In this document: positions 11,619-22,669 of the stretch, in pieces | How the letters are laid out: every line of letters begins with the position of its first letter | Numbering within the stretch: position 1 is the stretch's first letter | Origin: Amblyornis subalaris | Lineage: Eukaryota > Chordata > Aves > Passeriformes > Ptilonorhynchidae | DNA length: 64,000 nt | Assembly (NCBI GenBank): GCA_018881555.1 | Contig: JACAXG010000070.1 | Span: 4,287,616-4,351,615, forward strand | Direction of reading: 5' to 3' | Program-made: the position numbers and the translations under genes | Notes under the pieces: generated by a model | The model's input: only the letters and a program-made list of their open reading frames with translations | Databases searched by the model: none | Told to the model about the DNA's origin: nothing

Positions 11619-11962
11619 TGTCGCCGTTGTATCAGGGATGGAGCGAAATCATGACATAAACACGATCCAAGANTCGGTGAAAAGTGGATTTATTTATTAA
11701 TATAAATAACTATTTTATACCTTAGTGTACTTGAATGTCATAAGGTCATTGGTCCTTTGGCCATCCACCTCTCAGNATGATTGGCTAGGTGCTACAACGC
11801 CTTATTCCAAGTATTTACTACATAACAACTCACAGGTGCACGATAAGAAGTCCTGTTAGAGAAACATCTCACTGTTTTCATANCTTCTGTGAGAAAAGAC
11901 AGCTTCTCACAGAATGCGAGAAGCTGGAAAATTCCTCTGCTGAAAGCTTTTCAGTATCCACA
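11619..11962 (-). mobile_element. Solo LTR of an endogenous retrovirus
   Basis: This 344-base unit begins TGTCGCCGTTG and ends CAGTATCCACA on the plus strand, so on the minus strand it runs TGTGGATACTG...CGGCGACA with canonical TG/CA ends. Six-base ACAATA duplications flank it. In minus orientation the order is that of a polymerase II LTR: two CCAAT boxes (reverse complement at 11780-11784 and 11748-11752), a TATA box (GTATAAAATA, 11711-11720) and an AATAAATAAA polyadenylation signal (about 11688-11697). No gag, pol or env sequence adjoins it, so it is a solo LTR left by recombination between paired LTRs. Retained CpGs and intact duplications suggest it is younger than the neighbouring CR1. 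The family looks like a songbird ERVK-type LTR, which I infer from structure. Confidence 0.88.
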
Positions 11963-11968
11963 ACAATA
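11963..11968. repeat. Target-site duplication, right copy
   Basis: The second exact copy of ACAATA directly follows the CA end of the LTR, giving the precise insertion boundary. Confidence 0.85.
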
Positions 11969-14900
11969 TATCTTTCTTAGTAACAATCTTTTTTCTTTTT
12001 CTTCCCTTATCTAAAACTAAACACCTCTTTTCTAACCACAGGTCATTTTTGTACTGTCTGTGCCCCTCCAGCACAAAAATATATTCAAGATCCTTCTCTG
12101 CCTCTTATAAAAATGGCATTTCACAAATTCACAGATGCTTTTTAATGCTAATCCTAAGCAGAATTTCACTTTCAGTAAGAGCAGTAGTTTGCTTAAAGAC
12201 ATGCAGTCCCAAAGAAGGAGGAGGGAGGAATTTACAGGCTGAGGCTTTCAATTTATGAAGAACAATTTTAAAGAACATGAAAATGATTTAAGCATCTTTT
12301 CACAATTCTAATAAGAAAACTCATGAAACTTATGAAACTTTGGAAGACATATAATAAAAAACAATCCTTTTCAGGATAACCTTCTTTTTCAGTTTGAATA
12401 GAACTTTAATAAGAGTCAAGCANAAACTGGGAGAAGGAAGTTGATGTATCAGATTAGAGGCTTTTTAAAGCCTTTTTCCTGGATCATAACCTCTCCCTAG
12501 AATTTTCAGTTATTACAATGTGCTAAATATATTAGTTCTTAAATGAGGACTACATGAGATTTTTTGCAGGCAATTATTTCTCTTCCTTGTCACTAACACA
12601 GAATATATTTGACACACTAAACAAGAGGTGCATGCTGTACCAGAGGTGTCCTGTGTAGCTGCACTAAGAAAGCTTTATGTGTTCATTTGCTCTGGTAAAC
12701 AAGTCCAGGGTAACCTGTAATAAGTGGGAAAAAAAATCAGGAGAAGAAAGAGAGGTGTCNGTCAAAGATTTGCAAGAAGATATCNTGAGAATTTATAGGA
12801 TGAAACTTAACATATACATATGTATGTAACACTCCAGGAGTTTGTGAAATTTGTCTCCTACGAATTGTTCCTTCCTTTTGTAAGAATGAAAGCAAGAAAA
12901 GAATAGAAGATGACCAGAAACAGAATAAGGTACATCAGGTATAAAGAGCATATCCCAGTGTAACTTACTAGAGAGAAGTGAAGGAGAAACTTTCAGGAAA
13001 TGCTGGCAAATTATTCTTCCATAGCATGGAAAAGAAGGAAGAGGAGTATTGCTTTGAGCGAGTTTTCTATCTTAAAGCTACATTAAATCCTTCAATTTTA
13101 TAGGCTTTCAATGATACTTTCAGTAATTGTCTCTTAAGGTAGTAAACCACAAGGCACAATGACAGGGAGAGCAGGATCCCAGGGACGGGNAGCTGAGGTT
13201 TGCATTCTAGCTTTCAAGAGAGGCTAGATAGTTTTTTCAACACCTGAAAGACCCCAAGATAAGGAGCAGACTTTTCAAGCTCNAATAATTTGAAGAATTA
13301 GGGACCTAGTGGCTGCTGGCCCTTGGAATAAAGAGAATTTTGGAAATATCATATTAGAATTTTTTGTGTTTATGGTTCTGTTTTGAGTTTTCTTGTTTGC
13401 TTGTATTTTCAGAATAAAATGCAATTCAATTCATATTAGCAGAGCATTTCAAAGACTCCAGTAAGGGCTCCAGCAGCCTGTTCTGGTGAAGACTCAGTTG
13501 GCCTTTGTGGCAAGGTCAGCGCCCTAAACTGCTGAGCGTGGCTTTCTCAGCACCATGTGGCTGCAGGGGCTGCTTCAGGATGAAAGTTTGAATTTGGCAN
13601 ATCTGGAAGAAAGAAGGATGTCCTCACAGTTTTCATGCTAAATCTCAACTTGTGCTACCAAACCTCGGTAAGAATTGACAGGACAAGAACTAGGGCAGCC
13701 TGAGGAAGAACAACTACTCATTCGCAACAACTTTCTTCAAATTTGTTTTAGTTGTGCACTTAAAAGAAAATGAGACTTTAGAAAAATGTTGTGCAAATTG
13801 AAATTGTGCTCAAACATCTTTTCTTAAGCTATGTCCTGGTTTTTCATTTTTCTCTTTATGCGGCTTTGATTATAAAGATCATCGTTCTCCTTAGACACCT
13901 TCCTGCTATAAGCTTAATAGAAATTTATGTTTTGATTAAAATTGCAAAATTTAAAAACCAAAGATTTTTTTATTATTATTTACAGAAGATTATTAATTTA
14001 GAAGGGATAATGGATTAATAAGTTCACTCCTTTTCAGATGCAGGTAGCAATGACTAGAAGTGTAAACTAGAAGGATGCACAAATAACTCCTGTTATGTCT
14101 TTCAGGAACAGCAGAGACTACAAGAGTTGACNTAATTTTGCAGTAAATGCACAAGCTACAAAGTAAGACCTGAACCACCTGCAGAGAGCAGAAAAGCATG
14201 AGGACATAGCCAGAAACCAAGATCTCTGATGCAGTTGGGATTTTTTTAACTGAAACTCATGGGTCCCCTTCAAGAGTCAGGCGGTTCTTTCCTAACAGAG
14301 GAAAAATTTCATTTTTGCCTAGGCAGGGAAAACATTTCCTTCTTGGTCCTAATGTGGTGCTCTGTCTAACTTGTGTGCAAAACTTGTCACCAAATTTTGA
14401 TCGAACACAGTTGAGAATCAGTGCCCTGTGCCTTATACTGAGTTGTGAGCAGCTTCCAGTGCCTTCTGGAAAGGTTTACAAGCTAAACAAAAGATACTTC
14501 TTGAATCGGAGTTCTAGAGAAGGCAGGGGAAAGAGAAAGAGCTGGGAGGATGGAATGTCTTTCTGTCCTCTGGAAACGGCCAACAGGCATAACTTAATGT
14601 TGTTTTTGCAAGGTTTTACCTATCTGCAACAGCTTAATCTCTATAAAAGCAAATTTGGTGACATACACAAATTTAGGTAAGGAATATGATGATCAGGTCT
14701 GGAAAGGCCNCAGCAAATTAGTGGAGGAATGGTTTTAAAATGTGACTCTCTTTCCATGTGCACATCTGTTTGCAGCTGTTGAGCCTGGATCACACCATTA
14801 GCTGAAGAGGAACCTTTCCACTAGCTGAAGAGGGTCTGCTGTGACCTGTAACAATAATTTGGCTTTTTCTCTGCTACACTGCTTACATTCAGCAACCTTG

Positions 14901-15269
14901 GGCGGATTACTGAGCTATGGCCGAGGCAATCAGATCCTTTACAAACTTCATTTGCCTCGCAAGCTGGGAACAGGAAAAAGATCAGAAGGAATGAGCCTGT
15001 TTAGACCTACACAGAGAACATATTTACCCTTCTCCTCTTCAAACTTTACAAACCACAGCCACAAGATTTTGTTTTCCAGTGTCTTACTGTAACAATGATC
15101 TTTCAGTATCTCTAGCTGAATAAAAAAAGTGATGCCAATGTACTGTCATCCATCCTTTTTATCTTGTGTATTATTTCCTTTGCCTGCTCCCAGAGTGTAA
15201 TAAGAAAGACGAGGAGCTTGAAGGACTTGACAGACAATACGTTTTAATCATTGTAAATTTACTTTGCAG
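11969..15269. other. Unassigned DNA, about 3.3 kb
   Basis: No recognisable repeat or supported exon was found. The longest open frame (14315-14680, plus, 121 codons) has no good acceptor and ends just after a gtaagg string; its protein resembles nothing I know. A short direct repeat of 'tagctgaagagg' lies at about 14799 and 14822. Confidence 0.5.
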
Positions 15270-15425
15270 GTGCTGTCGGCTAGATCATTCTGTAACTTTG
15301 CAGATAGAGACACTTTCACCTCTTCCTGCTGTCCTGAAGGACAGGAAAAAAGGTGCTTCTAGTGAATGGTGCTTCTTGCTGAGGAGGCTGACATTTCAAC
15401 ACATAGCTTGCCTTCAAAGCATCAG
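15270..15425 (+). other. Exon-like block, low confidence
   Basis: 156 bases lie between 'aatttactttgcag' and 'CAG/gtaggc'. One frame is open throughout (starting CCRLDHSVTLQIETLSPLP, 51 codons plus partial codons), entering after two bases and leaving two. The other frames stop. The length is typical of a vertebrate exon. The donor is only moderate, there is a single CpG, and the peptide is not recognised, so a chance match is quite possible. Confidence 0.22.
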
Positions 15426-17945
15426 GTAGGCAGGAATTCTCTCCACCTAGGGTTGTTAAAAGCAACACAGACTGCAGCATGGTGGATTGTGCTCCCTCTG
15501 ACAGGCAGTGCAGGACATTGACACAGGAGACTGTGAGAGCTCTGGTCCTTTGAAATGGAGCAACAGCAACCACAGTTTCTTGATTTGTTGGCTTTAAAAA
15601 TTTGGGCTCTTCCTGGAAAAAAACATGCTTTTCTTATATTTGTATATATGTTTCCATATATATTTATGACAATCTTTATGGTTTTCTAATTTCTCAAAAA
15701 ACTACTAGTTATAAGATCATCAAAAAGAGAAAAAAAGAGATTTATTTCGGGTCCTGAATATTAGGCATCAATGCTAAAAAGGCATCAATGTGAAAAACAA
15801 ATGATTGGTCTATGAGAAAATAATAATTGTATTTTTCAAGTGGTTGAGCAGAGTTAGCACTTCAGTAATAGTTAAGTCACTGCTTTATTATGAGAGTTGT
15901 TACATGATATTTTAATTCTCATTCACAAAACCCCCATTTGTTTTTCTTTTCCTTACTGCCTGATTCTGCAAAACTAAAAAAATTCTGTAAAGCTCCTGCC
16001 AAATAGGTATCTCTGAAGAAAAGACATTTCAGTTCTTTCTTAAACTGTCCAATGTAATCTGGAAAAATTTGTACCTCATCCTGAAAACAGGTGTGTTAAA
16101 AAGGTTTGGAAACTTCTTTGACTTGTCTTGAAGAACTAGCTTTATTTTGCCTTGAAATTTTGGAACTTCTGGTACCTCATGTTGCTCTGAGACATGAGAT
16201 CATGGGTGGAAAGGCCTCTGATACCAAGATAAATGCTGGGTATGACATGGGAGGGCATAGATGTGCTTCTCATTGCAGGAGATTACCTCTTCTCTCTGGA
16301 CCCCACTTGCTGTCCACTACCCCATCTGTTATCTCAAATTGTGACATGTAGACCCCTGGGGGGAATTTAATAGAAAGCTGGAATTTAATAGAAAAAAAAC
16401 AAATTTTGTTTCCATGAAAGATTAGGGAAAAATTTGTTAGTTTGGAAGCATGACAGCATGTTAGTTTGGAAGCATTTTTCTTTTCTTTGAAAGAATGAAA
16501 TTTCTTACAGCTGCAACATACAGATATTTTGATTTTTGGTTTTCAATTTTTAAAGGAAATATAAAACATTTACTATTTGGAAAATATGTCTTATATTCTT
16601 TTTAAACAAGAGTAAAACTTCTGAGCATTTGCGTGAACTTTGAAATAAGCAGAAGTTTCTGGCTTTGAAAGCTCTACAAACAAGAGCACTAAACCTCAGC
16701 TACTACTTTAAAAGAGAATTCTGGTGTGGGAGAGTGAGAGAGGAGCTGACTGACTTAGGTTAGTCCAGTGCTCCAGACTGTATGTGACAGAAATCATGCC
16801 TAGTGGTGGTAGCATTTCATCAGATTTAAGAGGCAGAAGCATGTTTTCAAGTCTGGGGATGTCATGGTATTTGATGGCTTATGTGGAAAATAAATCCAAT
16901 GAGCTCCTGAGATGCAGCATCCTGAAAATATATCCAAATAAATTATGNATTTAAATGTGTTTGAATAAGCCATTTTGTTGAATAGGCAGCAGAAGTGCTT
17001 GTTTTTATCATGGGGTATAAAAACTGATGTAATAAACATTAATTATTAGTAGGAAAATGTCTGAAAGTAAGAATTTCTAAAGCANTTGGCATTGACCCAG
17101 GTCAGCAGGCATTGAAGTTATTGTAAGTTTTTTTCACTGTATTCACTAGTTAGGCCAACACTCAGTGCTTTTAAACATCTCCTGTAGTTTTATCTATTAG
17201 AAGCAACATTTATGCATCATCAGTAAAAACACACAGTACATTTTCAGTGAGCACCTTAATTTGGAGAAAGAGCAATTCAGATTTTCCCATTTTACCCTTT
17301 TGGTAAAGGCTGGATAATTACAATAATTTAATCAATTATCAAGCTGAGCTTGCTCAAAATTAAATAAAAACAACCCCCTCTTTTGGTTGTGGAAATATTC
17401 TCTTAAGCTTTTTTTACTTACTTCTTCATTTTTTCACATAATTTTATCAAGTCTTATCAAGTCAGGATGCTTAACAGAAATACTGAAATACACTGATTAG
17501 TATAATATTATAGTATCTTATAGCTCTTACATGTCATAAAATTTCTAGTATTTCATATGAAAAAGATATTCCCTGACAAAAGCATTTTTATAGTTATAAT
17601 TATAATTAAGACTCAGAGTAGAACCAAACAAAATTTTAAATTGGCCTCAGTGTCCTTGATTAAAAAAATCCAAACACAAAAACAAAACCAAGAAAAGTAA
17701 TATTTATAATTTATNAGAGCCAAGATTCTTGAAAAATACCTACAAGAGTTGCTCATTCAAGATTTGCTCATTGATAGCTTTTTCTTTACNTACATATTAC
17801 TACAGATTGCAAAAGCTTTGTAAGTGAATATGATAGGCCATGTAGATTGAGCCATGTAGACTATATAATGTAAGTAAAACGGAAAAAAAGAAGTAATTAG
17901 AAATATCTTTTCTTGAATATTTCTGGGTACCAGAACTGGACATTT
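15426..17945. other. Unassigned DNA with a small tandem duplication
   Basis: No gene was seen. A 16-base string 'gttagtttggaagcat' occurs at 16437-16452 and again at 16460-16475, a local duplication with a 23-base period. Nearby, 'aatttaatagaaa' is also repeated twice (about 16365-16395). The rest is plain AT-rich DNA. Confidence 0.5.
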
Positions 17946-18175
17946 AGACTGGACATTAGGAAGCATTTCTTTACCAAGAGAGTGACCAAAAACTGGAACA
18001 GGCTTCCTGGAGAGGTGGTTGACATCCCAAGCCAGTCATTGTTTAAGAGGCTTAACAGTGCCCTTAAACTTAAACTGTGCCCTTAACAACAAGTTTGTCA
18101 TGGTGAGTCCTTGGCCAGGCAGGTGGACTGTTGTAGGTCCTTTCCAACTGAAATAATCTGTTTTAGTCTAGTCTG
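17946..18175 (+). repeat. CR1 LINE 3' UTR fragment
   Basis: CR1 landmarks occur in order: 'gactggacattaggaagcat', 'aactggaacaggcttcctgg', 'gaggtggttgacatcccaag', and a terminal 'gtaggtcctttccaactgaa'. The copy is diverged, and a 'gcccttaa' string is duplicated inside it. The final octamer repeat is degraded to TTTTAGTCTAGTC. Confidence 0.8.
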
Positions 18176-21100
18176 GCCTAGCTTGTTCCACCAGAAGAGG
18201 TGTGTCAACTCTTCCGATGCATTAATCAAACTTCTCAACTGGTGTATTTGGGTGCTTATGTAGTGAAGGTATTATATCTAACATATAGGAAATTTTATTT
18301 TAATGTTAAAAATTGTTTAACAGAGTTTGTCTACGGGCTTTGCCACTTCAGCTTTGCTAATAAGTTAATTAGTACCTGAGGTTTTTAAATGCCCATTATG
18401 ACAATTCCAGCCAAGCCCTGAAAATAAAATGTATGAAATACAGTCAAAAATATACAAAGAAAGTTAGCCAGGAGATCAAATATAAAAAGAAAAATTTCTA
18501 AAGCTTTATGGGGTGGCCATTTCATGTACAATGTCCGTGCCAATGGGTTATTGTACTTACTCCGCTGGACAGCTCCCTGTATTTTAATTTTCAGGACAAA
18601 TAAACAGGTTGCAAGGAGTTTTCTAAGGAAAAAAGGAATGACACAATGAACAAAAAGAAAATTGGAAACAGCCTGAGCATACAATAATGTTCAGTAATAG
18701 CATTTCAATTTTTCACAACAGTACTTGCAAAAAAAGAAAAGATATCACAGCAAATTTCATTGTTTGTGGCATGGATGGGATGAGATTTTCATATCTGTCC
18801 ACCTGTTGCTGAGATAATCTGACCTCACNCGGCCTCAAGACCTGGTCTTTCAGCATGGTGCTGTAACCCCACAGGTCCCTGGGAGGGAGAATCACTTGCT
18901 GTAGGAAAGGGCTGTTCCTGCTATGAAAAGGTGGTGCTGATCCCATGGTCCCCACGTCCCTGACCTCAGCAGAGTAAAAGTGTAAAGAAGAAAAATGGAG
19001 CTGACCTGCAGGTGAAAGGGTACAGAGGGTTGGTGTTGCTGGCTGAGCCAGCATGATGCTGTTTGATGTTTAGATGCTGACAGTACATTGTCTCTTTTCT
19101 GGGATTCAGACTCTGCTGCACCTGATCATCTGTAACGGGGAGTAGGAATGGAATTGTTCCTGGTCTCTGGTGATGTGAATGCTACTAACACAACGTTTAA
19201 TGACACTGCTCTTAAGATTACGTAATTTTAGAGCTGTCTCCTGCAGATACCAAGAAATCCAATGAAGCATTAATCTTTCCTCACTTCCCAGTGCTTCCCA
19301 CAGGGGCTCCAAAATTTTTTCATAAAGTGATTAAAAAAATCCTCCTAGGAAATCTGTCAGGAAGAGAGTGATTTTCTTCTTTCTTTTTTTCTTTTTAATT
19401 TTTTTTTATTTTAAAGTGGAAAAAAAATCAAAATCTTTTCAATCACTCAAAAGCAGGACATGGACCTCCCTGATGACAATTAAAAGAAAACGTTTATTCT
19501 CATTTCCCAGACAGAATTACTTTTCCAGATATCTGCTTCTTTCTTTGCCACATCAGGCCAAACCCACATTTCTTTGATTACCATACTCAGGCAGCGTGTC
19601 AGGCCATTCCTTCAATGGCTTTTCCAAAAATCAGTAGTGTCAGGGGATATAAATTGTGACAGCCATGGCTTGTCTGGGTTGACACAAAAAGTAGGTTGCA
19701 TGGGACAGATCCGTATTACACCATGGAGCCCTGTGCAAAATAACGAGAGAGCCTTGAGGGAAAATTGCAGCGTCCTTATATGCTCTTCAAAACGCAACTC
19801 CTGTGGTCAGAATAAATAGACATATAAAAGCCTTTCAGCCCCTCTTCCTTGGCTCACTCCTTTATGAGGCAGTATTGTATTACATAATGCCTAGAAATTT
19901 AATAATATGTTGATAATTACGTTGTAATTTAAACGAATTACAGATTAAACAGGCTAAATTTGTAACTGTGAACATGACACAAAATATCTCCATTTTAATG
20001 TATTTATTAATCTCGCTCTGTTAATTTCTGCCAGTGAAATACTATCTAAACAGAAAAACTCTGTTCTGTTTCTGGCTTTTTGCTACATCTTCCCCACTAG
20101 ATGCATAGAAAAATCTTGAAATGCAATTGGATGTGGTTCAAACAATGTTATTCGTTACTTGTGTTGTTTGCTGGTTATCTGACCCTGGGCTAGGTCCACA
20201 AGTTCTGGTGTCTCAGGGGAACCAGAGAAATGGCTGTGGCCATCCAGGCTGAAGAAAGAAGAAGGTAGGATCATAGGAAGAGAAGGCCAAATGGGAAATT
20301 TCCAGCTCCGCTGTTGCTTTTACAGGGNTGGGTCTGTAGCCATGCTCCAATGGGGAAGACACAGAAATCAGAAGGAGCTCTGTCAGGAGCTTCCAAGGTC
20401 AAAAAAGCAACTTTGGTTCTACTTCTCAAACAAGTAAGAAGATGGTTTGGGCTTGGTCTTATTAAAAAAAAAAAAAAGTTGGATTTTGTTCCATCCCCAT
20501 TTCTGTCTCATCCCTGAAAACTGNAACTGTGAACTGTTGGATTTTGATCACTTCTATTTGTACAACTCACAACTTGGTAAAATACCCAGTTCTTTCTCTT
20601 CTTGTACACATTTTTGTCCCTGCTCTAAGCCCCTTCCCTTGCCATCCACATTAGCTGTTGAAAAGTTTCCTTGAAAAGTTTCATGTTATTATGCAGTGTT
20701 TAGCATAATAGCAATAGATTTTCCTGCTGTGTATTACAGTACTGGAAAACATTTAAATATTATCCATGAAGCCGAACCTTTTTATAACCACCTCTTCTGT
20801 TCTCCTCAGTAACTCAAAATAATTCCTGAGCTGAGCCAGTTAATATCCTCCTGCTTAAGTATTTCCGAAAGCACTTCAGTTGTGTGCGCACCAAGGTTTC
20901 CTCCACGCTTTCGTCTTCCATCCCTGTCATTCAATGTTCCAGTCCAATGGTTTTTCCATTTCTGTTTCCAGTGAGCTCATTTTAAAGTTCCAAATCACTC
21001 CTTACATTTATATTCTCTATTCCTTTCTTTTATTTCCACTTCTTTCTCTTTTTTATGTCATTAGTCATATTAGCATTGCCNTTATGTTTCAATTTGCAAA

Positions 21101-22572
21101 CTACATCATCCAAGGTTTTTTTTACTCTATGGATCTGGAAGGTGTAAGAGGTGTACTTTGATTTCTGTAACCAATTTGCTGTTTTAATTTTTTTCTTCCA
21201 AACAGAGTATTTTTTCTCCTTTATTCTGATAAAAAAAATCAAGAATTCCTAAACATAAAGTTGCTTCAAAGAGCAAGTCTGTTGACTTATTCTTCTATAT
21301 TAAAGTTGTAAACTAAACATCTTCCATGGATGAAAAATGGGTTATGCACAGCCCATATATTCTTAAATGTCAGTTTCCTAACTGAGCTTGAATCAAAATT
21401 AATTTTTGAATGAATTCTTTCGCTCTTTATGCTGTATCCTGAATGAATATGGTTCTCTAACTCTAATAAATTAGTATTCAGGTTTCATTTCTGGACCAAT
21501 TGGAAAGGACAATTATAATTTTCCTAGGAGAAGAGGGGAAAAAAGCTACTATATTACAGNGGATTTGCAAAGTCTGCCTTTCCATGAGATATCCTGAAGG
21601 CACAACAAATATTTCAAACACTAAGGAGCCATGGCATTAACTGCTCTAAAAGTCAATTTTAACAATTAAGATCTTAGCTCATAAAAAAAATGTTAAGCAA
21701 ATGCAGAAGGCTGAGTGAAGCACAGAAGAGGGATTGCTGGGAGAANATTTCCAAGTGAGAGGACCTCAAGGGAGGAGGACAGATAGGAGCATGATGGATT
21801 GCCCACCAGCGATAATAAATCATATGTATATTGCATCTGTGAGAAAAGGCTAATGATTATGCTTGTTTCAAAACCCAAAGGCCAAAGAGGATCTTGCCTC
21901 AGTTTCTACTTTATTGCTTATTTCTATGCCTAAGTTTAGAAATTAAGTAGTTTTTTTTCTTCTAGGTCCAGAAAATAGCCCTATGCTAAAAGTAATGAGA
22001 CAACTTGCTGCTTCCAGCAATGCTTGAATTCAGAAATTTGAGCCTACTGGAAGAACTGAAATGCTGCAAATTACAAAAAAATGCTGCATTGTGTTGATGA
22101 TACCAGATCACAGCTCTTGAAATCTTAATNGTTTATGTACAAGGATTTCCCTTCTATGAAACAGTAATATGATCAGTTTGAAAAGTATGTAGCATGGAAA
22201 TTTCAGGAGTTATCTGCTATGAATATATTATCCACTGTATTTAACTTGTTTGTTTGTGAATGGACCATGAAGCATACAAAGATAGTTGCTATTCAGAACT
22301 GTTCACAAAATAATGACTAAATCACTGACTATAAATCTTATATCTCTGAACATTTCACTGTAGCTTGTCTGTTTGTAATATGTGGTCGGTCATTTGAAAC
22401 ACAAGTCCTTGTTCAGCTTCTTCAGCTGACAGAAACCTTTCCGTTGTAGTGCAAGTAATAAAGAACCAAAGTTCTGCCTCGAAGGGTACTCAGCACTTTC
22501 AAAATTAGTAGTTATTTATTGTTCATAGCATTAAATCCATTAATTCCATGTCCTTCAAAAGAAAATAAGGAC
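18176..22572. other. Unassigned DNA, about 4.4 kb
   Basis: No gene or repeat family was recognised. It contains a T-rich run at about 19366-19415, a 13-14 base poly-A near 20464 and two GC-richer patches (18740-19100 and 20160-20420). A minus-strand open frame at 18385-18684 is hydrophobic but lacks paired splice sites apart from a possible 16-base microexon near 18565, which I do not trust. Confidence 0.5.
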
Positions 22573-22597
22573 GATGAAGATGAAGATGAAGATGAAG

Positions 22598-22661
<64 letters not shown>

Positions 22662-22669
22662 TAATAATA
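22573..22669 (+). repeat. Compound microsatellite (GATGAA)4.5 then (TAA)n
   Basis: Four and a half perfect GATGAA units occupy 22573-22599. They pass directly into about 20 perfect TAA units to about 22660, then a slipped ATAATAAT end. Two motifs sharing a purine-rich phase suggest the trinucleotide array grew from the edge of the hexamer. It is likely length-polymorphic. Confidence 0.97.

Noticed and set aside
14315..14680. 121-codon plus-strand frame
   Set aside because: No acceptor, unremarkable composition, and a length expected by chance in a 64-kb window.
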